The notes under the pieces are model-generated. The model was not told the DNA's origin, made no database searches, and saw only the letters and a program-made list of their open reading frames with translations. From SAR324 cluster bacterium (GTDB lineage Bacteria; SAR324; NAC60-12): 64,000 nt of DNA. Positions 53,058 through 61,727 of this stretch are shown one piece after another (position 1 is the first letter of the stretch; the number at the start of each line of letters is the position of its first letter). Location of the stretch: positions 310,001 through 374,000 of the forward strand of contig JANQJU010000064.1 in NCBI GenBank assembly GCA_028281495.1, in the 5' to 3' direction. The position numbers and the translations under genes were made by a program.

Positions 53058-53987
53058 TCAGTTCAATGTCAACGGTTCTACTAAATAATTTCCTACATTC
53101 TTTTGTTTTTCCTCGAACTGGACTCCGATTAAGTAAATGGGTTTGTTCTGATTCAGATACGGTTCATAGTATTTTCGGTCATAGATTTGTTGCAGGGCTG
53201 CTTGGGCAGTATCGTTGAACTTGAACTCAAAAATAAAGATTGTTTCCTCGTTTTCAATGATCGCATCCATTCTGCCAATGTTAGTGGCCACTTCTGCATG
53301 AATCGAGATCCCGACCAACGTAAACAACAGATAAAAGACCGATTGGTAATAACGCTCTTCGGCAATGTGCAGGTGATACGGTAGGTTCGCAAACAGCACG
53401 CGAATGTATCGCTTACGCACGGCTTCTACAGTTTGCTCGTAAGATTGTTGTAATTTGTCGGCCAACTGGTGGAGATACGGTTCAAAGTTGGCTTTTGCAG
53501 CTTCTGAATCGTCTAACACTTCCAACAGTGGTTTGTCGTACTCATCGATAAGGATAACCACGGCTCCTTTTGATTTTGCCAACTTGACGATCAACTGCTG
53601 AAATGATTCGGCATATTTCAAATTTGGATTTACCTCAACATGATGGGCAAGGGCCAGTTCGTCGACTGTATGCCGAAGGTAGGATTCCAGAGAATTAGCC
53701 CCCGAATAAGTACTAAAATCCAATCGAAGGACCGGGTACGTTTCCCAACCGTAGTCAGCTTGTTCCAGCCATAATCCCTTGAACAGTTCCCGTTCTCCTT
53801 GAAAAATCGATTCCAAGGTGGAAATCAGAAGAGACTTCCCAAAACGACGAGGCCGGGCCAGAAAATAAACCCCTAACTTGTGTTTGATCAGTGGATAGAG
53901 ATGCCGAGTTTTGTCCACATACAAGAACCCTTGTTCAATGATATTGCGGAACGTGAACAAGCCTGTGGGCAGAGGTTTTAACGACAT
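53058..53987 (-). CDS. AAA-ATPase-like/PD-(D/E)XK protein with a large internal deletion
   Basis: 309 residues from ATG 53987, chosen because Walker A RPRRFGKS then falls at residues 45-52, exactly as in the full-length paralogue at 20627; a longer frame to 54077 overlaps the methyltransferase. Walker B ILIDEYDKP has DEYD at 148-151-equivalent, and the nuclease core is complete (Asp241 in GRMDAII, EFK at 254-256). Between them about 217 residues are absent relative to the 526-residue copy, including the sensor-region motif LFLTGVTKF. Both ends stay in frame, so the shortened protein may be stable and do something different. Confidence 0.85.
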   Translation of the reverse strand: MSLKPLPTGLFTFRNIIEQGFLYVDKTRHLYPLIKHKLGVYFLARPRRFGKSLLISTLESIFQGERELFKGLWLEQADYGWETYPVLRLDFSTYSGANSLESYLRHTVDELALAHHVEVNPNLKYAESFQQLIVKLAKSKGAVVILIDEYDKPLLEVLDDSEAAKANFEPYLHQLADKLQQSYEQTVEAVRKRYIRVLFANLPYHLHIAEERYYQSVFYLLFTLVGISIHAEVATNIGRMDAIIENEETIFIFEFKFNDTAQAALQQIYDRKYYEPYLNQNKPIYLIGVQFEEKQKNVGNYLVEPLTLN

Positions 53988-54030
53988 CGTGGATCCGTTT
54001 GTCGAGGAGGGTGGTGGAATTCCCAGAAAT

Positions 54031-54768
54031 CTAGTTACGTTGGCCAACCACTGTTCGGAAACGAATGGTTGCGCCATCGACTCGATAGCGGTGAAAGTGA
54101 ACTTGATTCAATTGCACCTCGGCGACTTCCTCAAAGATCCTCAGAATTTCAGGTTGATCGTTTTCGGGAATTTCACGGACATTGAAAGCGATCACCCCGC
54201 CTGGCTCAACCAACTGACATAGTTTCTGGAATTCCTTGGGGGTGATGTCGCCACAACCCACACACGAAGCAGCAATCATGCAATTGAATGAAAGAGACTG
54301 AGACACCAGTTGCTCGACGAGTTCGAAAACCGAACCCACAATAAAGTCATTATACACTCCGGAGCGATCTCGCAGCGTCGCCGTTTTCGCTTCTGAGAGG
54401 GCGTCAAACCCAATGAGATGCTCGATCTCTCGCCGATGTTTCAGCCATTCCCCTATCAATCCCACCCCTGATCCCACATCCAAAACACGCAACGGGATAT
54501 CCTTCATTGAGGCCAAAGCGGAATTGCAAACCAGTTCGTGAGTATCGGAAGCTAAATGATCCAATATGATGGCTTCATATAGCCCCGGATACCGATAAAT
54601 TCGGGAATATTCCCACAAGCCCAACCGAAACTGAGGTTGTCCCGGCCAAGAGACTTCCACGGTCTCCCCCTCGCCTTGTGGTCCTTCGAAAGATACTGAC
54701 GTGATAGTGTAATCGATGCCAAGTCGTTGAGTTTGCGTCGTAGGACGCCGGGCGGTTTCTGAAGTCAT
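54031..54768 (-). CDS. SAM-dependent methyltransferase-like protein
   Basis: 245 residues. The class I SAM-binding motif VLDVGSGVGLIGEWL is at about 95-109, followed by a matching acidic strand end (LIGFDALSEA) and a C-terminal beta strand pair (VAFNVREIPEN). The N-terminal part differs from well-known families, so substrate is unknown. Its 3' end overlaps the longer version of the ATPase-nuclease frame but only touches the chosen start by none. Adjacent genes give no clue. Confidence 0.78.
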   Translation of the reverse strand: MTSETARRPTTQTQRLGIDYTITSVSFEGPQGEGETVEVSWPGQPQFRLGLWEYSRIYRYPGLYEAIILDHLASDTHELVCNSALASMKDIPLRVLDVGSGVGLIGEWLKHRREIEHLIGFDALSEAKTATLRDRSGVYNDFIVGSVFELVEQLVSQSLSFNCMIAASCVGCGDITPKEFQKLCQLVEPGGVIAFNVREIPENDQPEILRIFEEVAEVQLNQVHFHRYRVDGATIRFRTVVGQRN

Positions 54769-54997
54769 GGCTCAATTCATTAAGATAGGAAGGGTTCAAG
54801 TTTATCCATGTGCTTGATACACAATATTTAGGCTAATCAATCTATCCTCTCAGGTCGAGTCAATAACTCAACTGGCGCAAAGTGTTGGTAGAAGACGCTG
54901 TCTGCACTATAGGAATACGACTTGATTACGACTTGGATACACTTGAATTCGAGCAGGTTTAAATTGCAGGCCCCGCTTTTTACAGCAGGGCTATTGC

Positions 54998-57145
54998 TTA
55001 GTGAACCACCGGTTTCATCGCTTCGAGGGTTTCTTTGGGAATGTGACACAAGATGCGATGGTCACCGACTTCTTGCCATTGAGGAGGGGTCGTTTCGCAG
55101 AGTTTGCCGCCATCAGGCATCATTTTTTTGCGGCGGGGGCAGCGGGTGTGGAACCGGCAGCCGGAGGGGGGATTGAGAGCACTGGGAACGTTGCCACTGA
55201 GGCGAATTTCGTTCTGCTCGGCTTCCGGGTCTGGGACCGGAACTGCCGACAAAAGAGCCTCTGTGTAAGGATGATAAGGTGGGGCGTAGATCGATTCAGC
55301 GGGGCCGATTTCAACAACCTGGCCAAGATACATCACCGCCACGTCATCGGAGAAAAATCGTACGACACTGAGATCGTGTGCAATAAAGATCATGGACGAG
55401 CCATACACCTTCTGAATTTCCAGCAACAGATTGATCACTGCGGCCTGAACTGAAACATCGAGTGCCGAAACGGGTTCATCACAAATGATCAAATCGGGCC
55501 GACTGGCCAAGGCACGAGCGATACCCACCCGTTGTTTTTCTCCTCCACTCAATTGACGCGGATAGCGGTCGTAATAAGACGGGTCCAACCGAACCGACTT
55601 GAGCAGCTTCACCACTTCGGCTTTGACATCATCCCCCGACGCTGTTTTGAACCGCTTGATCGGACGGGCAATCTGACGGCCAATGGTATAAGAAGGGTTC
55701 AACGTCGAATCGGGATTTTGAAACACCATCTGCATTTCTTGGATGAGCTTGTGATCCCGGGCAGAAACCGCGTCCGTGATGTCGAAACCCATGAATTCCG
55801 CTTGCCCATCGGTGATTGGCTCCAGGCCGATCAAGCCTTTGGCCAACGTCGATTTGCCACAGCCAGATTCCCCTACCACTCCCAAAGTCCGGCCTTTGAC
55901 AAGACGGATGCTCACATCATCCACTGCCTTGACGACTTTCTTTTCTCCTAACCCAAACAGACTGGCCACAGAGTTCGATTCTTGAGGATAATGGACCTTT
56001 AAACCTTTCGAATCGAGCAAGGGTTCCAATTTTTCGTTGGAAGGGGCATCGACCGGGTTTTGATGTGACTTAGAAGGAACTTGTTTCGCCGCTTCGAGGC
56101 GAATGCAACGAGCAATGTGCCCTTTGTCCACTTTTTGGAGTTTGGGACGGGCCGCATTGCATTCCGATTTGGCATAATCGCATCGAGGCGAGAAAATACA
56201 GGCATTGCTTTGACGCTCAGCAATGGGTTGAACCCGTCCTCGGATAGGAGGAAGGACGGCTTCGTTCTTGCTTTCACCGAGCTTGGGAATGCAATTGAGC
56301 AAGCAACGAGTGTAAGGATGCGATGGGTTTTTGAAGAGCTGATAGACGGAAGCTTGTTCCACCATTTCTCCCGCGTACATCACGCAAATCCGGTCGCTGA
56401 CCCGGGCCACCACTCCCAAATTGTGAGTGATGAAAATGATAGCCGTTTGGAATTCCTGTTTGAGCTCTTCAATCAGGTCGAGCACGGCGGCTTCGACGGT
56501 GACATCAAGGGCCGTGGTGGGTTCGTCCATGATCAACAGATCGGGGTTGTTGAGCATTGCCATCGCGATGACCACTCGTTGTTGCTGCCCACCCGAAATC
56601 TGATGGCAATAACGATTCATCACATTTTCCGCATCAGGCATGTGGACTTTCTTAAGCATCTTCACGGCTCGATCCCAGGCCTCTTGTTTGGGAATCGGAT
56701 GATGACAGGTGAGAATTTCGATCATCTGATCTCCCAAGCGCACGGAAGGATTGAGGGCTTGCATGGGGTCTTGAAACACCATGGCAATGCGGTCCCCTCG
56801 GAGGGCTTTGAGCTGCGATTCGGAGCGTCCCACCAGCTCTTCGCCTTGGAAGCGGATGCTCCCGTTGGCGATCTTTCCATTGGCGCCGAGGAAGTTAACC
56901 AACCCGTAGGAGATCGTACTTTTTCCACACCCCGATTCCCCGACCAAGCCCATGGTTTCTCCTCGGCGGAGCTGAAAGGAAACGTTCCTCACGGCTTCCA
57001 CATCGCCATGGCGTGTTTCGTAAGCGATACTGAGGTTGTCCACCTCCAACACATAATCATTGGAAGTGGCACTGGCTTGGGTAGCCATTGGAGTGGCGCG
57101 ACTGCCACCAGACGGAGTTAGATTGGATTGAGTTTGTGTTGTCAT
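54998..57145 (-). CDS. Dipeptide ABC transporter double ATP-binding protein (DppD-DppF fusion)
   Basis: 715 residues with two complete ABC domains joined in one chain. Walker A GESGCGKST occurs twice, with signature motifs SGGQQQR and SGGEKQR and Walker B LLIMDEP / LIICDEP. Both halves carry the C-terminal oligopeptide-type segment with clustered cysteines (ACIFSPRC, GCRFHTRC) that bind an iron-sulfur cluster in DppD/DppF. The usual two genes are fused. It is the last gene of the importer operon, 36 bases after dppC. Confidence 0.95.
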   Translation of the reverse strand: MTTQTQSNLTPSGGSRATPMATQASATSNDYVLEVDNLSIAYETRHGDVEAVRNVSFQLRRGETMGLVGESGCGKSTISYGLVNFLGANGKIANGSIRFQGEELVGRSESQLKALRGDRIAMVFQDPMQALNPSVRLGDQMIEILTCHHPIPKQEAWDRAVKMLKKVHMPDAENVMNRYCHQISGGQQQRVVIAMAMLNNPDLLIMDEPTTALDVTVEAAVLDLIEELKQEFQTAIIFITHNLGVVARVSDRICVMYAGEMVEQASVYQLFKNPSHPYTRCLLNCIPKLGESKNEAVLPPIRGRVQPIAERQSNACIFSPRCDYAKSECNAARPKLQKVDKGHIARCIRLEAAKQVPSKSHQNPVDAPSNEKLEPLLDSKGLKVHYPQESNSVASLFGLGEKKVVKAVDDVSIRLVKGRTLGVVGESGCGKSTLAKGLIGLEPITDGQAEFMGFDITDAVSARDHKLIQEMQMVFQNPDSTLNPSYTIGRQIARPIKRFKTASGDDVKAEVVKLLKSVRLDPSYYDRYPRQLSGGEKQRVGIARALASRPDLIICDEPVSALDVSVQAAVINLLLEIQKVYGSSMIFIAHDLSVVRFFSDDVAVMYLGQVVEIGPAESIYAPPYHPYTEALLSAVPVPDPEAEQNEIRLSGNVPSALNPPSGCRFHTRCPRRKKMMPDGGKLCETTPPQWQEVGDHRILCHIPKETLEAMKPVVH

Positions 57146-57181
57146 AGAGGTTTTCCCTGTTTGGGTTTCCCGAATTGGGTC

Positions 57182-58066
57182 TTACTGATATCGCATGGAT
57201 TCTTCACGAAGACCATCTGCCAGCAGATTCAGCCCCACCACTAGTGAAGCAATTGCAAGAGACGGCCACAAGGCGGCCCAGAAATTTCCAGACAAGATGA
57301 ACTCTCGTCCTTTGGCCACCATGCTTCCCCAGTCGGGAGAGGGTGGTGGTAAACCCAATCCTAAGAAGCCTAAGGTCCCCATTGCAAAGATGGCATAGCC
57401 CACACGCAACATCGCATCGATGATGATGGGGCCTCTTGCATTGGGCAAGATCTCTGAAAACATGATGAACAAGGGATGTTCTCCCCGCGTTTCGGCAGCG
57501 CGGATGTAGTCGCGAGTGCGGATATCCATTGTCAAACTCCGCACCAGCCGTGCAATTCCTGGGGTGCCCACAATCGCAATGGCAATCACCACGTTAATTG
57601 CGGAAGCTCCCAGAGCTGCCATAATGATTAAATATAATAGAATGATGGGGACTGCCATCATGGCATCCAGCAGCCGCATGACCACTTCGTCTGTCCATTT
57701 GCCATAGTAGCCACTGATCAACCCCAAGGTGGTGCCAAACAGCAAAGCGGCCAAAACTCCCCAAATGGCAGTGCCTCCAGGAAGCCACATGGTTTCGCTG
57801 ATCGGCATGACCACCAAAACCACCCGTGCCCCATAAATCAGCCGTGACCAGAGGTCACGTCCCAATTCATCGGTTCCCAACGGATGGCTCACCGTGGGAC
57901 CTTGATTGGGGTTACGCCAATCTTGTTCAAGCGGATCATAGGGAGTGAGGAATGGAGCAAAAACCGCCGAAAGCACCCAAAACATCACGATCACAAAACC
58001 AACCGTGGCTGTTTTCGAAGCAAAGATGAGACGGAAGAGTCCCCCAATTTTTTGCAGAAACTTCAT
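57182..58066 (-). CDS. Dipeptide ABC transporter permease (DppC type)
   Basis: 294 residues from ATG 58066 (GAGGA upstream); an earlier ATG at 58081 is possible. About six membrane helices with HPLGTDELGRDLWSRLIYGAR and the EAA-like loop TRDYIRAAETRGEHP. It forms the channel together with the DppB-type permease upstream. The last part (LNLLADGLREESMRYQ) is the usual DppC ending. Confidence 0.95.
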   Translation of the reverse strand: MKFLQKIGGLFRLIFASKTATVGFVIVMFWVLSAVFAPFLTPYDPLEQDWRNPNQGPTVSHPLGTDELGRDLWSRLIYGARVVLVVMPISETMWLPGGTAIWGVLAALLFGTTLGLISGYYGKWTDEVVMRLLDAMMAVPIILLYLIIMAALGASAINVVIAIAIVGTPGIARLVRSLTMDIRTRDYIRAAETRGEHPLFIMFSEILPNARGPIIIDAMLRVGYAIFAMGTLGFLGLGLPPPSPDWGSMVAKGREFILSGNFWAALWPSLAIASLVVGLNLLADGLREESMRYQ

Positions 58067-58108
58067 AATGAGAATCCTCATTGAAGGTTAATTTGCATGT
58101 GAAGCCGA

Positions 58109-59410
58109 CTACGAAAATCGGATCCTTGGATTGAGGAAGGTGTAAAGAATGTCAGCCACCAATTGGCTGCCGACGGCTACTAAAACCAAGATCATCGAAC
58201 CCGCTTCAAGCGCATTGATGTCTTTAAACATGGCGGCATCCAGCAAGTATTTTCCCAAACCCGGATATCCAAACACCACTTCCACAATCACAATGCCACC
58301 CAACAACCAATTGATGTGAAGCATGATCACGGTGATAGGAGCAATCAACGCGTTGCGGAGGGCATGACGGAAAACGATCCACCAGTAAGGCAAGCCTTTG
58401 AGGAAGGCCGTGCGAATGTAGGCGGAGCGCATCACTTCGACCATGCTGGCCCGAGTGATTCGCAACACATAGCCCAATTCGATGAGGGTGAGGGTCAGTA
58501 CCGGCAAGATCAACATATCGGGCCGCTCCCACGGGGCGAGTTCTCCAAACACCGTGGCCCCTGGCACCAAATTCAGCCAAAGCGACATGATCAGAATCAG
58601 GAAGATACCGGTGGCAAATTCGGGGGTGACCGAAAACATCATGCCTCCGATGGAAAGAATGCGGTCGCGGATGCTCCCTTCCTTCAGTCCAGCTAGCATG
58701 CCTAAGGCAAGAGCGAGAGGCATGACAATCACAAAAGCGATTCCTGCCAACACCAAAGAATTTCGTACGCGAATGTATAAACTATCCGCCACGGGTCTCC
58801 CCGTTCGGAGCGAAACACCGGGATCCCCTCGCAAAAAACCTTTTTTGAGAGGCATGTATTCAATCGCTCCTCCAGAAGTCTCTTTCCATCCAGTTCCTAC
58901 GATAAAAGACCATACTTTTTGGTCTAATCCTTTTTTCCACAAGACCACGTGGTTTTGATCATCCACACCCCAAAAAAAGGGCTTGCCGGATTCATCTTCT
59001 TGCCAACGCTCGTTGTCGGTGAACTTTTCGGTTTCACCGTTGGACTGCCGCACTGTAGCAATCAAATCTTCGCCTTCCAATTTCCATCGGATCAACGCGC
59101 CATCGCTTTTGCGCACGGCCCACCATTCTTCAAAGCCCTTGTCGGTTCGGATGCGTTGTAAGGTCAGCCCCGACTTCTGTTCTGCATGCCAATCGCTTCC
59201 GACCAGCCAGTAGATGTAACGCCAATGAGCCGGTTTATCCAAACCCATCTGCGCCAGAAACGACGCTTCCTGTTCGGGGGTGACAAAACTCCCCAGGATG
59301 TTGCGAACAACATTACCTGGTGAGGATTCGGTAATCATGAATACAGCGACAGAAACCAGAATCATCGTCAAAATCATCAGGAACAGTCGCCGGACTATAA
59401 ATTTAGCCAT
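58109..59410 (-). CDS. Dipeptide ABC transporter permease (DppB type) with an extra periplasmic insertion
   Basis: 433 residues, about 110 more than normal DppB. The first helix, then LDKPAHWRYIYWLVGSDW, continue in normal DppB only to FLRGDPGVSLRTGRPV; here about 119 residues (72-190) are inserted, made of beta-rich, charged repeats (WWAVRKSDGALIRWKLEGED, WSFIVGTGWKE). The rest is a normal permease with its loop at RTAFLKGLPYWWIV. GGAGGTCC precedes the ATG. The insertion would lie on the periplasmic side, where it could touch the binding protein. Confidence 0.93.
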   Translation of the reverse strand: MAKFIVRRLFLMILTMILVSVAVFMITESSPGNVVRNILGSFVTPEQEASFLAQMGLDKPAHWRYIYWLVGSDWHAEQKSGLTLQRIRTDKGFEEWWAVRKSDGALIRWKLEGEDLIATVRQSNGETEKFTDNERWQEDESGKPFFWGVDDQNHVVLWKKGLDQKVWSFIVGTGWKETSGGAIEYMPLKKGFLRGDPGVSLRTGRPVADSLYIRVRNSLVLAGIAFVIVMPLALALGMLAGLKEGSIRDRILSIGGMMFSVTPEFATGIFLILIMSLWLNLVPGATVFGELAPWERPDMLILPVLTLTLIELGYVLRITRASMVEVMRSAYIRTAFLKGLPYWWIVFRHALRNALIAPITVIMLHINWLLGGIVIVEVVFGYPGLGKYLLDAAMFKDINALEAGSMILVLVAVGSQLVADILYTFLNPRIRFS

Positions 59411-59420
59411 TCGGACCTCC

Positions 59421-61070
59421 TCACGCCTTATCGAGCCAAACCTTGTTGAACAGCATGTAATTGGTAGGGTGATAATTCACGTTTTTGACGTGCTTGCGAG
59501 TAGTCATCCAAACGTTACGCCAATAGGTGATACCGATCGATCCTCGGTCCATCTGAATTTGCTCCAGTTGGCAAAACAGCTTTCTCCGTTCTTCCAAATC
59601 AATGGTGCCGTTGGCCTGCTTCAATAGCTCAGAGAATTCTTTGTCAACCCAACGACTCTCATTCCAAGGAACAGGCTTGCCAGTATCATCGGCCGTGTAG
59701 GCCAAGCTCAATACCATCGTACCCAACGGCCGATGGGTCCATGGCGTCACTCCCAGGTCGACTTCGGTCCACTTTTCCCAATATTGAGCAGTGGGCATGG
59801 TTTGGATATTGATGTCGAATCCGGCAGGTTTGGCATCTTGTTTGAGAATTTCGGCGTATCGCACTACATCCGCCCAACCGTTGCCAACCGCAAAGTTGAC
59901 TTTCAAACCATTGGGATAACCGGCTTCCGCCAATAGCTGTTTGGCTTTGCCAGGGTCGTACGAGGGGATAGTTTTTTGGCAGTACTCGGGGTGCTTGGGG
60001 TAAACATGCGTGTCATGTCCGGGAAGACCTTGATCGAAATAGGCCAAGGCCAAGATTTTTTCGCGATGTTGGCACAGCTTGAGGGCCGTTCTGACACGGA
60101 CGTCATCCCACGGCTTGAGGTCAACGCGCATCCGCATCACGCGAGCTTGGCTGGTTGTGGCAGGATTGAGGTCGATGTTGGGATCATCCTTCAGTGCTTG
60201 ATACACTTCGGTTCCACCTGCATCTCCCAAATCGATCATGTCCACTTCTCCGGCTTTGAGCGCCGCAATTTGCGGAGCCATTTCAGAACCCATGTCAATG
60301 AATTCCATACTATCGAGGTAGGGCAACATATTTCCGTCATCCCCTTTTTGCCAATACTCATCGCGTCGTTTCAACACCGCTCGTTCCCCTTCTCGATACA
60401 CGTCTAAGGTGTAAGGACCGGTGCCATGGGGATTTTTGACAAAATCCCCTTCAAACGTTTTGTGATTCAAGATGATCGCTGGATAATGAAATAGGTGTTC
60501 GGGAATGGCGATTTCCGGTTTGTCCAAATGCAATTTCACTTGGGATGCGCTCACTTTTTCAATGCCTGTTGGTTTCAGATATCCTCCCATCAACCCTAGA
60601 ATCGAAGAACCCACATCTTTGTTCAACCATTGGTTGATTGTGAACACGACATCATCCGAAGTAAATTCGTCTCCATTGTTAAACTTGATCCCTTGGCGCA
60701 GATTCAAGGTCCACGTTTTCAGATCCTGACTGACTTCCCAACTTTGTAACAGATAGGGATGAGTGACATTGTCCCCATCCGTCATGGTGAGGTATTCGCC
60801 AACCTGCCGGAATTGATTGGATGGGGTGACCCAAGAGAATTGAGCTGGGTGAGTGACCTTGTGTACCGGAGCCGCAACACGAAGGGTACCGCCCCTTTTG
60901 ATGGTTGCCGCTTGAGCTGGTTTTGGAAAAACACCCACCATGGACATTGCTGCACTCACTGACATTCCCAATAAAGCCGAGTAACGCACGAAGTCTCGTC
61001 GTGTGATTTTCTTTTGGGCGTATTGATCCATTAAATTCAACACATGAGGATGTACCTTCTTCTCCGTCAT
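59421..61070 (-). CDS. Dipeptide/oligopeptide ABC transporter substrate-binding protein, Tat-exported
   Basis: 549 residues. A twin-arginine signal (KITRRDFVRYSALLGMSVSAAMSM) implies export of the folded protein, which is unusual but not rare for this SBP_bac_5 family. Family pattern: RGGTLRVAAPVHKVTHPAQ, YLTMTDGDNVTHPYLLQSWEVSQDLKTWTLNLRQGIKF, NGDEFTSDDV. An AAGGAGGAA site precedes the ATG. It opens the four-gene importer operon; the ligand may be a peptide, nickel complex or opine. Confidence 0.93.
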   Translation of the reverse strand: MTEKKVHPHVLNLMDQYAQKKITRRDFVRYSALLGMSVSAAMSMVGVFPKPAQAATIKRGGTLRVAAPVHKVTHPAQFSWVTPSNQFRQVGEYLTMTDGDNVTHPYLLQSWEVSQDLKTWTLNLRQGIKFNNGDEFTSDDVVFTINQWLNKDVGSSILGLMGGYLKPTGIEKVSASQVKLHLDKPEIAIPEHLFHYPAIILNHKTFEGDFVKNPHGTGPYTLDVYREGERAVLKRRDEYWQKGDDGNMLPYLDSMEFIDMGSEMAPQIAALKAGEVDMIDLGDAGGTEVYQALKDDPNIDLNPATTSQARVMRMRVDLKPWDDVRVRTALKLCQHREKILALAYFDQGLPGHDTHVYPKHPEYCQKTIPSYDPGKAKQLLAEAGYPNGLKVNFAVGNGWADVVRYAEILKQDAKPAGFDINIQTMPTAQYWEKWTEVDLGVTPWTHRPLGTMVLSLAYTADDTGKPVPWNESRWVDKEFSELLKQANGTIDLEERRKLFCQLEQIQMDRGSIGITYWRNVWMTTRKHVKNVNYHPTNYMLFNKVWLDKA

Positions 61071-61727
61071 GGTTCCTCCTTCTTTTTAAGGTTATTTGAA
61101 TTCCATTGGTTGAAAAGATTGTGGCCTTTGCAAAAGGACCCCAAAGTGAGGTTACCGATGTAGAACTCAAGCCGAATTCCTCCCTGGCAGGAAATTACGA
61201 CCGAAGCAGTCTGAAACACACCGTTGATCGACCGAGACTCTATTAAATCGAAATCGCTTGATAGAGTTGACCGTGTTTCTGAACGATACGCATTTTGTGA
61301 GATTAATTTATGCCAGGATCACATCCCGCAGTGGGACATGGCATCAGTAGATAATAGGAAGTTTGTTGCCGAGTGAGCGTTTCGCGAGAGAGCACACGGG
61401 AAGCGAAAGGGGGGAGAGTGAAGTTGCTAGACTTTCTCGCAATCGAGGGTTGCATTATAAAATTCTTCTTTTGAGAGAAGCGGGTTGGGGTCGAGAAACA
61501 CGCATGTTCTCGCTACTCCTCTTTGACTACCTGTTTCCGGTCAGAAAATCAACAGTGGGGATTTTTCAAGAATTTTCTATAAATGAATCGATAGTTTACA
61601 GAAAAATACATTCTCAACTTAATGTTGTCGGAAAACCTAAGGACATTTTTTGGGCATTTTGGAGCATTCGTAGGGCTTTTTTTCTCATTCGCCGGTTTTC
61701 CAACAATGAATGAAGAGGAAAGCGGTG
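61071..61727. other. 657-base intergenic region
   Basis: This holds the promoter of the dipeptide importer operon (minus strand). An inverted repeat ACTCTAT (61237-61243) / ATAGAGT (61261-61267) is present. A plus-strand frame at 61363-61713 has no family resemblance, no ribosome site and an odd composition, so I do not annotate it. Nothing else recognised. Confidence 0.5.

Noticed and set aside
56081..57121. 346-codon plus-strand frame opposite the double ABC ATPase
   Set aside because: Shadow of the conserved ATPase gene on the other strand; histidine- and glycine-rich text typical of antisense frames.
61363..61713. Plus-strand open frame of 116 codons
   Set aside because: Composition and lack of a ribosome site suggest chance; no resemblance to known proteins.
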